The notes: a model not told the origin generated them from the letters alone. A DNA stretch of 64,000 nucleotides from Megascapheus bottae (GCA_024803745.1 JANJXV010000014.1:2837001-2901000); one strand, 5' to 3'; positions 22,134-33,945 are shown, counted from the first letter of the stretch. A program made the numbers and translations.

Positions 22134-22733
22134 TGTTACGGGGTCAAGAGGAGGGGATTCCACATCCCACCAGAGTCCACCACACAGAGACAGTCTCATA
22201 TAAAAAGGTGAATTTATTGGGGAAGTAAATGGTGAACTGACCGGCCAGGGACACAGTGCAGACTCGGGAGCTGACACTGTGACCCTGAGGGGCTCTCACG
22301 CAGGGTTTTTAAGAGCAAAACCCATGCAGACGAACCTGGCCACACAGGTGGCCAATGGGATAGTTACATACACAGAGGGACCATTGCCAGCTCCGGCCAC
22401 ACGCAGGTAGCCAATAGGGTTACAGCCCAGTGTTTGAATTTACCTATCACCTTAGTTGGAGTTGGCTCACAAATTGGAAAGGTCTCCACACAAAGCCGGC
22501 CCCCTCCCCACCCAAGCCCGGATATCCCTCCTCATGGGGGGTGGGGAGAAGGTCAAGGTTGGCCCTTCCTAGAAGGGCAAAGGTGGCTGGGCTGTACCAG
22601 ATATCCCTCCTCATTGGGGGGGGGGGGAGGTCAAGGTGGCTGGGCTGTACCATTGTCGACCTTCCACAATGGGGCGGGGGAAGTCTTTCTGGATGGCACC
22701 TGCTCCCCTTAACACTCCCTGCTCCCCTTAACA
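22134..22733 (-). mobile_element. Solo LTR of an endogenous retrovirus, 5-bp target duplication
   Basis: A 600-bp element with TG...CA ends and short inverted termini (TGTTACGGGG and CCCCTTAACA). It is flanked on both sides by GAAAC (22129-22133 and 22734-22738). On the minus strand there is a polyadenylation signal AATAAA (22213-22218 on the plus strand). Two partly duplicated blocks lie in the presumed U3 (about 22521-22599 and 22600-22651), as are typical of enhancer repeats. CCAAT-like boxes lie nearby. No internal retroviral genes remain. The class is uncertain: 5-bp duplications are most usual for ERVL/MaLR-like families, while the promoter layout also recalls gammaretroviral LTRs. Confidence 0.93.
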
Positions 22734-22739
22734 GAAACA

Positions 22740-24535
22740 AAGACTCCACCTCAAGACAAGACTTTCTTCCAACAAGATCAGGTGGCTAACAAAGTTAAGA
22801 CATGTTTTAGTGATGGAAACTCCTTATTTGTCTGATCAGTTTGGTTTGAACAAAGGCAGTTTCATGGCAGAAGCTAAGGACCGAGCATCTAGTGTGCTTA
22901 AGCTGAACCTAAAATAACAAAAATTACACCTATTAACAAGAACAACGTAGCCTATATTAGATTTTTTGATAAAATTTTCTGAAAAACCATCTTTATTTTA
23001 TCACAGGGACATGGAAATATTTACAAGTAAAACATACGGAGGTAAATATTTGGACTTAGTTCCTATGTATCTCTTCACTATTTCTGGGTCCAGAAAATAT
23101 TAAAAAGGTTTTATGGTGATCAAAGGATTTTCCCCAAACTAAGATTTCCATCCAATTGTGTATTGATGGACACTATTCATTCTCAAAACTCTATTGATTA
23201 AGTATTTTTATTACCTTTAAGTTGTACAAAGGAGTTGCCATTTGGCAAAGTAGTTTATGAATAGAATATAAATCTTAACTCACCCTTTACTAACTTTCAA
23301 TCCTCAGGATTACTTTTCACTTTTCTACTCTTCCATTTACTTTTTACATTTTATTCATTTTTTCCTCCTGATAATTCATATTAAGATGCTATGCATTTTT
23401 GACATTTAAACATTATTTAATCCTGAGGCTTGAACATTTTATGTATGTACAAACATAAAATGTTTAGTTTCAGTGATTTTTACTTTTCTTTTACATTGTA
23501 GTCAGCATTTTAAGTGAACTATAAGCATGAATACAAGTATATAACTGCATTATGAAAATAGAAAATACTCTGAATTCTATTCTTATATTTTTTCCCATTG
23601 CTCAAGCAGAAAAAAAGGACTCTTCAAAAGATCAATTACACAAATAATCACCTAACTGAAAAATAAAATATGAGGCTCAACTTCTTACAAGCTCAACCTA
23701 ATCTTAACAAATCTGTATCATGGTCCATTTCATTGGCTTAAGAAAGGGAGAGTGGAAGGAAGCAGCACCGAACTCTTCACAAGCTGGCTTTGTAGAGTTT
23801 ATTAGTGCTCTCAAAATTGGTGACTAGACAGAATGAATTTGCCTTTTAACAAATCCTAGTTAACTTCCCAGTTATGTGATCAATTTTGATAGAGCGGGGG
23901 GGGGGGGAATGGAGTTGCTCTTAGTATGTTATTGTGAACTATTCTGCAACATATCCATCATTATGCTTTAGAAAAAAGTAGTGTAAATCATAACTATAAT
24001 ATCTGGGGCATTCTCATCATTTACCATTATGCTTGGTGCACTACAGAACTCAATAAATATCTGTTGGGTGAATAAATCATATGAATAAAAATGTCATAGT
24101 CATGCTTAAAAATAGTGAACTCTATTCAAAAACATTGGCTAAAAAGCATTGCCTACACAGTGTCATCACATCATCCTAATGGTGGTAACAACCTTAGTCC
24201 TGTCCTGTGACAAGGCCTGTTGAATTTAGACATATCTTTAAGTGAACCCCACATTTCTGTATTGGGATATAGTACTGTGACAGTTATACCCACAAACATG
24301 TAAAACCAATTAGTATGGGAAATTCTTATCCTGCCTGAGTTCTGCTTCCTATGTCTTGCATAGTGATTTTTCCCTCATGGCAGCCTTCTTAACATTGACA
24401 GAAATCAGTCTCCCCTGAGCTTTTCTGGGTTCAACTGCTTAATCAGCCATAAGAATAGATAAGAAATCTTCCATCTCTTAGTTGCTATAGATTCTTAGTT
24501 CCAGTTATATAAAAACTGACTCCTTACCTACAGGA
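22740..24535. other. Intergenic sequence, nothing recognised
   Basis: AT-rich unique-looking sequence with a G-run at 23896-23908. No gene is supported. Confidence 0.5.
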
Positions 24536-24539
24536 ATTT

Positions 24540-24865
24540 ATTTTTACTTAAATTTTATTGTGAAAGTGTGTTACAGAGAGGTTATCATTACATAAGTCTG
24601 GTAGTGAATATATTACTTTTTGAACAGTCTCACCCCCTCCCACATTTTCTCTCAGTTTTTCCCCTCCTGATATCTTGCCTTCCTCCCGTGTTGTATAGTT
24701 CATTTCCAGCATAGAGCCTAGTGCATATCACTGCTGAATTGGTTTATCCTTTGTCCCACAGTTTATGTGCTTCCTCTTCCCCTCCTCAAATCAGATAAAC
24801 ATATACAAGACAAAGGGTACAGAAATAAAAAAAAAACAATAACAAAAGGGAATAAGCTGAAAGAA
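24540..24865 (-). mobile_element. Reversed LINE-1-type 3' UTR fragment
   Basis: It starts with a T-rich stretch (reverse of an A tail), then GTGTTACAGAGAGGTTATC and a C/T-rich tract (24630-24670), the reverse of a purine-rich L1 3' UTR. A shorter copy of the first 100 bp lies at about 32240-32345. The L1 assignment is inferred from this layout. Confidence 0.5.
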
Positions 24866-24904
24866 AAAAAATAACTACAAATAGTACCTGTAGAAACCTC
24901 AAAC

Positions 24905-25402
24905 TTCAAAATTTTATTAGGTGAAGTAAGCCAGACTCAAAGGAACTTAGGCTCAATGGTTTCCCTCATTCGTCATAATCAGTAGAAACCTTGGGCTCTA
25001 CTAGCAGAGATTTGCAATAGAGCAAAATCTTGATACATAAGGCCATATAATGTGAAGCTAATTGAAAGGACCTCCAGGATATTGAAACAAAAGCCATATA
25101 ATGAATGATTGTTGTCCTTAATGTACTATGTTGTCTCTCATCTCCTTTGCTGTCCCTTGGTTATCTCATATTGGTATAGTATCTCATTTTGTTATCTGAT
25201 ATATTGAATTTATTTGTATTTGGATATTTGAAATTTGATAGGGAAGGGGGGAAAACCAAGACGGGTGGGGGGTGTGGGGGGGGAGGGTACCAAGACATGT
25301 GAACAGGGTATCAATGTATGTGAATTAATACACCTTCTATCTGGCAAATATCATGTAACCCTTTTACTAATTACAATTAAAAAATTTAATAAAAAATATA
25401 TG
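24905..25402 (+). mobile_element. LINE-1 3' end fragment
   Basis: It starts in the end of ORF2 (GTGAAGTAAGCCAGACTCA) and runs through the 3' UTR with a G-rich tract (25240-25290). It ends in the ATCATGTAACCCTTTTACTA region and an A-rich tail. Together with the reversed fragment before it, this is a head-to-head L1 pair. Confidence 0.85.
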
Positions 25403-25449
25403 GGAAAAAGAAAAAAAGAAATATCTTGGAAACAAGAACCTGTACACTA

Positions 25450-26935
25450 AGTAGTATCTGAAAAATGTACTTTCAGAATATTTACCTAAAAATTACGGTT
25501 TGATTCTTACCTAGAATTATTATAGAGGAAGAAACATTAGGAAAGATTTAGCCTCTGAGCTGGACCACGGTAGAGATAGCAAAGATTTGGAAGTCCTTAG
25601 ATAAGAGGTAGAAAGGTTCCTACTACCTTTAAGAGAAGAGTTGACTTTTCTCTACATTCTGCCTGCACTGGCTACATACATTTCAAGTAATCTTTGCCTT
25701 CCTTGAGGAAGCTAGAGCTGAAAGCTAATAGAGGGCAACAGCAACTCAAACTCTCTTCACCTATTTGAAACAGGAAAGATTGATGGGCATTCTCCTTGGG
25801 CTCTACTTCAAAGGTCCATGATCTGAGTCTTGGAGATGCAAAGTAAATGAAAGTACAAGCAGCATATTGACATTTGGCTTTGAATAGCAAGATCAAAGCT
25901 GCTGGAGAATGGTGGCCTGTAGTAACGATTTTAACACTAACCAAGGAGTGAAGATGCAGAGAAACACTCTGCAGACTTGGTTTTGGAGGAAAGAGGAGGA
26001 AAGAGGGGTGTGGCAGCTAAGCACTACATGTCTGTAAGCAGAGAGAGATTAAAAGTGTCTGTTCTTGGCAATGATCAGACTCTCTCATAAGTTACTGGCA
26101 GCTTCCCAGAGAGAACAGTGAGTTCTCCTCTGAGTGCATAAAGGTCTTTGAAAACATGTTTGTATGGACAGCCAATCGGCAATGCCCACTTGATTGCTTT
26201 CTGTCACAAACTGTCTCTCTGGAGTGTCAGGAGAAAGCTGGCTGATCACAGGGTCCAAACAGGGTACATTGCTGATGAGTTATAAAGCCTATGCAATTGT
26301 GACAGAAATAAAATTTTCAGGAACATGAAGAACATCTAAATCCTGATAAAAATATTCAGTGACAAAGCATAAATATAGATGTGTTTTCAACTAACCTTCT
26401 GTTAGGGTCACAGAGGCCTTTGGAAAGCTGCACCTGTTTTCCGAGCAGGAACACTCCTCTCCAAGATTACTCACCATGTGGGAGCTAAGATAACACAGAT
26501 TAACACCCATGCTGCCATACCAGGTTAGAGGCTCTGACTCATCTCCTCACACTCCTTTATCAGAACAGTGAAATCTGAGCAGTTTGGCCTGAGAGGCCCC
26601 CATGAGAGCTTCTGGCACTTCCAGTAAATAGAAAAGGGGTCATTAGGAAAACCTCCCAAGACTTGGCACAGACAATCTAGGTCTACCTGTGTTCTAATAG
26701 AAAACTGTAGTCAAAATATTGTAGAGTATCTTCAGGGTACCCTTGAAGAATCATTCTAGACTTGTTGTTATGGACAAGGTAGCTCAGAAAACTATGGGAC
26801 ATATCCTAATTAGCTGGTCTTCTTCCTTCATCCAATGTACTCATCACTAACCACTCCTGGTCATGTTATATCTCTCTTACTACAGCCTTGCACTATAGTT
26901 ACTGACTTCACCAGCTTTCTGCACACTTTCCATTT
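25450..26935. other. Repeat-poor intergenic block
   Basis: About 1.5 kb with none of the SINE, L1 or microsatellite motifs that fill the rest of the interval, and somewhat more balanced base composition. No long open frame with family resemblance is present. It contains an inverted CCAAT context (GCCAATCGGC near 26171). It is a candidate regulatory block by exclusion only. Confidence 0.4.
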
Positions 26936-26939
26936 TCCT

Positions 26940-27110
26940 TTCTGAAATTCTCTCTCCCTTTCCCTCTTCCACTTGCTCTCACTCTCCCTTTTCCCCTACC
27001 CTTCTCCCTCTCCCATTCTCCCTTCCTCTCTCTATTCTCTCTTTCAGACCCTCTCTCTCCTTTCAGCCTCTTTCTGTCTCTGTGTCTGTGTCTGTCTCTC
27101 TCTGTCTCTC

Positions 27111-27141
<31 letters not shown>

Positions 27142-27180
27142 GTCTCTGTCTCTCTGTCTCTGTCTGTCTCTCTCTCTGTC

Positions 27181-27263
<83 letters not shown>

Positions 27264-27268
27264 TTCTA
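26940..27268 (+). repeat. (TC)n / (TCTG)n pyrimidine tract
   Basis: Pyrimidine-rich sequence grading into TCTG repeats and then nearly pure (TC)n (about 27187-27253). Two long Leu-Ser or Ser-Val frames across it are repeat artefacts. Confidence 0.95.
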
Positions 27269-27269
27269 T

Positions 27270-28210
27270 AAGGTTTTAACTCAAAGCCTTATTAAGTTGG
27301 TGCTCTCTCCATTCAAGTCTTTAAGCCTTTTTGCTTTAGGTAATATTGCAGATAGGGTCTTGTGTTTCTATCCAAGCCAGTCTCTTACTGAGCTCCTTCT
27401 ATCTACATAGCTATGATGACAGAACTGAACCACTAGCAGCTCAATTGTTGAGATGGGCTTCCACTAACTTTTATTTTTTGCGCTAATTATCCTGAAACTA
27501 CAATCCACCCAGTCCTTGATTGCTAACCAGCAGGAATTCATGTATGAGCTACAATACTGAGCATTCTGCTGGATTTTTCCATTCTATTACAAAAGCCCCT
27601 CACATTCAAAATAGCCAAAAATTAACTTTATTATAAGAAACAGCAGAGTACAGTGGTTTAAAGACAATGCAAAATGCAGAGTGCAGATATTGCATGGGAG
27701 AAACTGGGCTTGAATCCTGAATCATTTAGCTGTTTAGTGTGTATTGCATGACTTCTCTGTGTTGCTCTTTAATTGCTAAACCGTAAAATGATAGTAATTT
27801 CTTCATATTGTAGTGAGAATTGAATGCATTAAAGTTCATAAGGTAATTAGCATCATTCTATTTACCATTTGATAATTAAAGGACTGAAGTAACATTGAAT
27901 TGTTAATCTGATATTGAATTGATCAAACTACTGATGACAAATAAAAACTCAAAATACGAAACAGATACAAGCAGATATGAGCAATGCATCTTGATTAATG
28001 TCACACATTATATCATTCTTCTACATAGATCTCAACTCTGATCATTCCAAGTCTTGAGGTTTCATATTCAGATATATACATTCAATATTATGTATGTATT
28101 CACCCACCATTCCTCTCTTTATTTGGCTGACTGCCTCTCTCTAAGCTCCAATCCCTTCAGAGAGAACATGTTACACTTCCTGGTATTCATTTTTTTCATT
28201 TGTCAGTTAT
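27270..28210. other. Intergenic sequence, nothing recognised
   Basis: A short stretch (27440-27560) has a faint reversed B1-like texture, too diverged to call. Otherwise unique-looking. Confidence 0.45.
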
Positions 28211-28231
28211 TGCTCAAAAAAGTTATTTCGT

Positions 28232-28430
28232 GGCCAGGAGTTTGGCCTAGTGGTTAAAGTGCTTGCCTAGCATGCGCGAAGACCCACGTTCAATTCCTTG
28301 GTACCACATACATAGAAAAGAGCCGGAAGTGGTGCTGAGGCCCAAGTGGTAGAGCTCTAGCCTTGAGAAAGTCCAAGGACAGTGCTCAGGCCCTGAGCTC
28401 AAGCCCAGGACTGGCAAAAAAAAAAAAAAA
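28232..28430 (+). mobile_element. Dimeric tRNA-type SINE with near-perfect target duplication
   Basis: It has the same two-unit structure as the copy in the PDK4 3' UTR. It is flanked by AAAAGTTATTTCGT (ends at 28231) and AAAAGTTACTTCGT (ends at 28441), a duplication with one mismatch. The perfect A tail (about 15 A) suggests a recent insertion. Confidence 0.92.
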
Positions 28431-28441
28431 AGTTACTTCGT

Positions 28442-28640
28442 ATACCACAATTCAGTTGGTTTCTTTGTGAATATGTGCACAGGGCCCTGTGTATGTTTTC
28501 GTACATGTCTGTAATTAGATCTGACTTTCACGTATGAGAGAAAATGTGTGTCTCTCTGTTCCTGACTTACTTCACCTAGTAAGATTTTTGACACCTCTTC
28601 ATTTCCCCTACAATTATCTGAAAATGTATATAATTATTGA
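28442..28640 (-). mobile_element. LINE-1 ORF2 3' fragment, reversed
   Basis: The minus strand carries the conserved L1 ORF2 end. CTGACTTACTTCACCTAGTA is the reverse of the Ser-Glu-Val-Ser-Gln type block seen in plus-strand copies. It is short and decayed. The preceding dimeric SINE inserted right next to it. Confidence 0.65.
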
Positions 28641-28934
28641 TCAAGTCATAAAGCCTTTCTAAACAAATTTCCTCACAGTTAAAGTAGAAGTGCCACTTTT
28701 ACCTAGTAATTCACTATCAAATATTAATTATGCCAGGTAATTTGTAAATACTTAATAATCATTTTAGAATACTCATTGATGATAGAAAATATGACATCTG
28801 TTCATGTAACAACTATGTATTGAATGAGTAGCAAACGTAAGGAGTTGAGATGCAAAGGGTACATATTAGGAACTATTTCAACAGGTAGTTCACTAAAGAT
28901 ATACAAATATCTAGAAAGCAAATGTGTTAATCAG

Positions 28935-29475
28935 GCTTCTCCATGGAAATAGTGTTATTGAAATGTACGTGTAATTATAAGGCAGGATTTATTAGGTTGA
29001 TCTACATGATCAGAGGCTGGGTAGACGCAGCCTTGTCAGTAAGCTGGAGCTCTGAAACACCAACAGCTGCAGTATCTAAGAAGTTGGATGTTTCAAAAAG
29101 AAGAGGGCACAAAGATGCAGCTGTAGTCAGAGGCTGGGACTCCCTTGAAAGTCTCTATTATGTCTGCCTTCAAAGATCGAAGAACGTAGAGCCAAATGTT
29201 CTTGGGCCAAGACAACAGCAAAACACTATCCACTGAAGAAACATCCAGCCATTGTTTGTGTGGCTTCTTTCTCCTTTTGCTGTTTTGGCTCCCAGCGTAT
29301 TGGACAAGGCCACTCATACTCAAGAAAGGTCTTCCCCCATTTCAGTGACCCACATATCACTCACCTCTGGAAAAAAAAGAAAAAAAAACTTTCACAGACA
29401 CACCCAGCGATGAATTTTTTGCCAAATTTCTAGGTGGTCTCATTCAGGGAAGCTGAAAAAAAAACGAACCATCTT
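28935..29475 (+). mobile_element. Old mammalian interspersed repeat, family not named
   Basis: The start (CTTCTCCATGGAAATAGTGT, then GGATTTATTA) and the end (CAAGGCCACTCATACTCAAG, then TTTCACAGACACACCCAG) resemble a widespread ancient mammalian repeat. Its human copies begin with a TCTCCAGAGAAACAGAACC-like block and end with CACAGACACACCCAG. I recognise the pattern but am not certain of the family name. Open frames on both strands here are fossils of the repeat. Confidence 0.6.
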
Positions 29476-29654
29476 AGCCAATAAGAAGCTGTTTAACAAT
29501 ATTAGTTATCAGAGAAAAGTAAATTGAAACTTCAAAAATGTGTCATGATGCACTTATCATTAAAAACCACAATTAGAAAGAATAACCTTACCAATTGTTG
29601 ACAAAAATGCTCAACAATCAATACTATATATCTATAATAAAATAAATATACATA

Positions 29655-29882
29655 TTTTTGTCTGTTATGGGGCTTGAACTCGGGGCCTGAATGCTGGCCC
29701 TTAGCTCTTCTGCTTAAGGCTAAGCACTCTAACACTTTGAGCCACAGTGCCACGTCTGGTTAACTGGTGGTTAATTGGAGATAAGATTCTCATGGACATT
29801 CCTGCCCAGAATAGGTTTGAACCACAATCCTCAGATCTCAGCCTCCTGAGTAGCTAAGTGAGAGCCACTGGAGCTTGGCTGT
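29655..29882 (-). mobile_element. B1+tRNA composite SINE
   Basis: Reversed right unit (GGGGCTTGAACTCGGGGCCT) plus reversed B1-like unit (CCTCAGATCTCAGCCTCCTG, then AGTAGCTAAG). The T-rich reverse of its tail is at about 29635-29660. Confidence 0.9.
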
Positions 29883-30274
29883 CATGGATTATTGACAGAA
29901 GTAAAGTACAAATACTTCACTTCAGAATGTTTGCACTATTTATCATCATACTGACCCCTCACTAGTGGCTTTCCACTGGCAGTAAATGGCATGGAGCCAT
30001 AATCTCCTGTAAAAATGTTTTCATCTGGTACATCTCATGAAGAATCTGCCAGAGGCTTCCAATTTTATTTCTATAAGTAGAAGACTATACTCTCAAACAA
30101 TAATAAAATATGTAGTATTCTTTGTTAACATTATGAAACTATGTGCTGTACTTTTATGCAACGGGCCAGGGAGTAGATTTGTATGCAATAGTATCATCAT
30201 TAATATATGAGCACTGCCTGGTATTATGACCTGATATCACCTCTGGTTAATCATTCAGTGAAAGTTTCCATCTC

Positions 30275-30530
30275 TTATAGTTTTATTTTTATTTTTTATT
30301 CTGGCCCTGGGACTTGAACTCAAAGCCTAAATGTTATCCCTGAGTTGCATTTTGCTCAAGGCTAGAACTCTATAACTTGAGTCACAATTCCATTCTGAGT
30401 TTTGGGGTACTTCAGTGGAGATAAGAAGAGTCTCACAGACTTTCTGCCCAGGATGGCTTCAAACTGTGGTCCTCAAATCTCAGCCTCTTGAGTAGTTAGG
30501 ATTACAGGCAAAAACTACCAGTACCAAGCT
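30275..30530 (-). mobile_element. B1+tRNA composite SINE
   Basis: Reversed right unit (GGGACTTGAACTCAAAGCCT) plus reversed B1-like unit (CTCAGCCTCTTGAGTAGTTA, then GGATTACAGGC). T-rich start at 30275-30300. Confidence 0.88.
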
Positions 30531-30610
30531 AAATTCATTATAATTCTGTGGAACTTATGTTACTTATGTAGTCCATTATGAAATTAAAATATTACGTAGC
30601 ACTTGACTAT

Positions 30611-30720
30611 GTATATATATATATATATATATATACAGGCTATTCAGTAACTATACAATTCGTATAAAACTGTAAGTACCTATACATACATATATAATTG
30701 CATATATACATATATATGGA
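30611..30720. repeat. (TA)n microsatellite and related AT-rich tract
   Basis: Pure (TA)n at 30611-30635. Further TATA/CATA-rich sequence continues to about 30720. Confidence 0.93.
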
Positions 30721-30724
30721 ACTG

Positions 30725-31435
30725 TATAAATTAGTTGAATACATGTTAAAATTCTGTTTCTCCTAATCGAAGAAGAAGAAAAAACCATGCTGATAATTAT
30801 CATCTGCCTACTAATATCCTTCCAGCTTTCACATTGCATAATGTCTACCCTTAGACTGAGAAGACAAAGAGAATGAAACTCAGAAATCACAAATTAGTTT
30901 CCTCTTGCCTATCAATGCCAAGAAACTGATAATGCGTCAACCTAGTCATTGCATTCCCTCATGTTTAACATGGTGGAACATCATAATACCTAATAATTAC
31001 TGCCATGAATATAGAATATCTACTTTTTGCCACATGGGACAATGCAAACTTAAGTAACACTTAATGTTTATTGCAATAATTAGAGCAGCTAAACATACAA
31101 AGGCAGCTTATATTGAATGAATTAGGCAGCCCCATTCTAGTATAGGACATAAATTATTATGAATGACTTGAAAACCATACTATCGAAATATAAAGGGCCT
31201 CTGTTAACTTATTTAGATATGGAAAGTATCTACCAGTGTAAGTGTTCTGTAACATGTACTAATGGAATGTCAATGAATGACTGTGCCATGTACACTTCAT
31301 TTGTTTGTCACGTGTGTGAGTTTAGCCTTGTCTGGCATGTGTCTACAAATTAGGTACCTGTTGAAACTGAGAATTCAGCTTAAAAACAATTAGTGTGGCA
31401 CTAGAATACCAATTATAATTTATTAATTTACCAAA
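30725..31435. other. Intergenic sequence, nothing recognised
   Basis: AT-rich. A small frame at 31159-31353 has no recognisable family and is judged spurious. Confidence 0.5.
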
Positions 31436-31439
31436 AACT

Positions 31440-31515
31440 AGGCCTGGAAGTATAGCTCAGTGGAAGAGCATTTGGCTAACATAAACAAGGCACTGGGTTC
31501 AATATCCATGATCCA
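31440..31515 (+). mobile_element. ID-like monomeric tRNA SINE
   Basis: AAGTATAGCTCAGTGGAAGAG (A-box region) and ACTGGGTTCAATATCC (B-box region) match ID elements. It is moderately decayed and has no A tail. Confidence 0.75.
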
Positions 31516-32025
31516 CGTTGTTGACCTTGTACTGAGCAAGATCAAAGTATTGTTTTCTTTGCTTCCCATCAACTATGAGGCAACTCCTGCCCTGGTGATC
31601 AAGGTGGAAACAACCTCAGAGATTAAGTGGTAGAGAAAAATCAGTGCCTGACCCTGTTAAGCCTACATGGCTAATTATTATGCTTTTATTTCAGGAAGTG
31701 ATTTTTCAGTACTTTACCCCAAAGGAACAACTTTATGAGCCTATGAACATATGGTGTATCTGTTACCCAGATCAGGGGTTTGGATCTCTTTGCTTGAATG
31801 GGGGGCAGGTAGAACCATACCTGCTTCATTTTGGAAGCTTTTGTCCTTATTACCTATCTCATAGTTTGTTTTTTTGTTTTTTTTTTTGGTTTGGCCCTTA
31901 TCTCTTATCTATATTTATTGCCAGAAAGAAAACAATCTCTTTCACAATTGTGTCATTTAAGTTGGGAGCAAATATTTTTTTAAAGAAACAAATGTTTAAA
32001 TTGCTAGGTTAAGAATGGCTCATGA

Positions 32026-32215
32026 TAGGTGGGGAGTTTGGTCTAGTGACAGAGTGCTTGCCTAGCATGCATGAAGAACCAGGTTCAATTGTTTGGCAAC
32101 ACATACATAGAGAAAGCCAGATATGGTGCTGTGGCTCAAGTGGTATTGCTCTAGCCTTGAGAATGCCCAAGGACAGTGCTCAGGTCCTACGATCAAGCCC
32201 TAGAACTGGCAAAAA
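32026..32215 (+). mobile_element. Dimeric tRNA-type SINE with target duplication
   Basis: Left unit GGGGAGTTTGGTCTAGTGAC, right unit GTGGCTCAAGTGGTATTGC. It is flanked by AATGGCTCATGA (32014-32025) and AATGGCTTATGA (32216-32227), a 12-bp duplication with one mismatch. Confidence 0.9.
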
Positions 32216-32239
32216 AATGGCTTATGAGTAAAATTTATG

Positions 32240-32345
32240 CATCTAAATTTTTATTATATTTTATTGTCAGAGTAACGTATAGATTCATATACATTAGAGG
32301 GTAGTGAGTACATTACTTCTTAAATAGTTGCTTGTCTCATCAGTT
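32240..32345 (-). mobile_element. Reversed LINE-1-type 3' UTR fragment, short
   Basis: Similar to the first 100 bp of the fragment at 24540, including the TTTTATTGTCAGAGTAACGT region and GGGTAGTGAGTACATTACTT. Confidence 0.5.
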
Positions 32346-32409
32346 GTTGACAGTCTCCAAAAGGTGCCAGCATGGGATCTATATTGCTCACATTGAAATC
32401 CTATACAGA

Positions 32410-32600
32410 CACTGAGAGAAGAGGAGGAATTGAAGAAGGGGCAGCAGGAAAGGAAGAAGAGGAAGAGAAGAAGGAAAGAAAGAGGAAGAATGAGGGAAGA
32501 AAGAGGAGGAGAGGAGGAGAAGGAGGAAAACAAGAAGGCTAGAAACACAAAAGGGACAAAAAGAAGAAGGAATAATGGGGAAGGAAGGAAAGTAGGAACC
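32410..32600 (+). repeat. Purine-rich (GGA/GAA) tract
   Basis: About 190 bp that is almost entirely A and G, without a fixed unit. The minus-strand frame through it (Leu-Phe-Ser-rich) is an artefact. Confidence 0.9.
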
Positions 32601-33051
32601 TGAATGGAAATACTAACAAAATTGTTTCTTTCAGAGCTACACAAAGAGAAACTGACTACAATGATATTGTTATTTTTGTTGTTCTTTCCAGATTATATTA
32701 CAAACCAGTGGCTATGGGATCTTCCTTATGCCTAGATTATTTTTCCAGTGAAGGACAGAGCAGATATATTTGAATTTGGTATGGAATTGTTTGCTTTAAA
32801 CTTTGATGTTTAGTTCTCTTCCAGGATGCATGTTAGAAATAATAGCTTCTGGTAATTCCTTGGCTCTGACTCATAACAGGAGAAATTATATTCCCATTAC
32901 CTCAAGCAGAAAATCATTTACAAGTCAGCTTGGAACATTTGCCTCAGAGAATGAGTTGGGACCAGTCAAATATTGTTTCAGTTAAAGTGCAGTGAAAAAA
33001 CAAAGTTGTGTATTGGACTCTGAGAATTATGTCATGACCTCCAAAACAAAC

Positions 33052-33054
33052 ACA

Positions 33055-33107
<53 letters not shown>
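33052..33107 (+). repeat. (CA)n microsatellite
   Basis: About 50 bp of CA dinucleotides. Confidence 0.97.
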
Positions 33108-33249
33108 CTGCTCATGTATCATGTACCATTTCAGTATGTGTTGAGGCTTCATCCTATACACAGTTGTTCTTTGAGATGTCTTGCATTTCTCATTTCATTC
33201 CCAATGAGCCTTAGGTATCAGGTATTCAATAATACTTACACATATAAGT

Positions 33250-33352
33250 GAAAACCAGGGATGCAGCTCAGTGGCACAGTAATTGACTAGCATTCAGTAT
33301 GACTGTAGTTAAATTCCAAGCATCACAAGAAAAATAAAATAAATGAAAGAGA
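33250..33352 (+). mobile_element. ID-like monomeric tRNA SINE, decayed
   Basis: GGGATGCAGCTCAGTGGCAC (A-box region), a damaged B-box near 33312, and an A-rich tail (AAAATAAAATAAATGAAAG). Confidence 0.7.
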
Positions 33353-33775
33353 ACAAATATGACATTTAAGTTAAAACACTGGCTAAAGTTTATAAAACCA
33401 ATAATTGGCACCATCAAGATAAAAGTCCAGACTATTTGAATCCTACAGTCTTTATGTGTTCCCCAGACCTCACTATGATACTAACATTTGTATCAGTAAC
33501 TTTATTTAAAAACAATGTGCTGATGCCCAGACTTTCCCTGATGGCTCATCTTGTCTGTCATTGTCCATCTGGCTCCAACAGCCTTGGAACCTCCAGGGGC
33601 CCTGAAGAATTGTGATTATATCTTGGCTCCTATAAACCATTCATTGTTTATACACTTCCATGTTGATAATTGTATAGTTCTAAAAGCCCAAATTTTGAAC
33701 TTTGCTTCAATACTGTCATTCTCTGATGCTATGGATAATAAGAATCTTTGTGCATGTATACATGCATATGTTCCT

Positions 33776-33781
33776 CTGTGT

Positions 33782-33837
<56 letters not shown>

Positions 33838-33945
33838 AAGAGAGAGATACAGAGAGAGAGAGATTCAGAGACAGAAAGACAGACAGAGAGAGACAGAGAC
33901 AGAGACAGAGACAGAGAGACAGAGAGAGACAGAGACAGAGAGGCA
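33776..33945 (+). repeat. Compound (GT)n-(GA)n-(GACAGA)n microsatellite
   Basis: (GT)n to 33833, then GA-rich and GACAGA-type repeats to about 33945. It directly precedes a reversed SINE. All open frames here are artefacts. Confidence 0.96.

Noticed and set aside
22430..22789. Overlapping open frames of 92-119 codons in a GC-richer segment.
   Set aside because: They lie within the solo LTR and have low-complexity composition. They have no homology to retroviral proteins or other families.
26973..27410. A 145-codon open frame rich in Leu, Ser and Val.
   Set aside because: It is a translated (TC)n/(TCTG)n microsatellite. It has no domain and no splice context.
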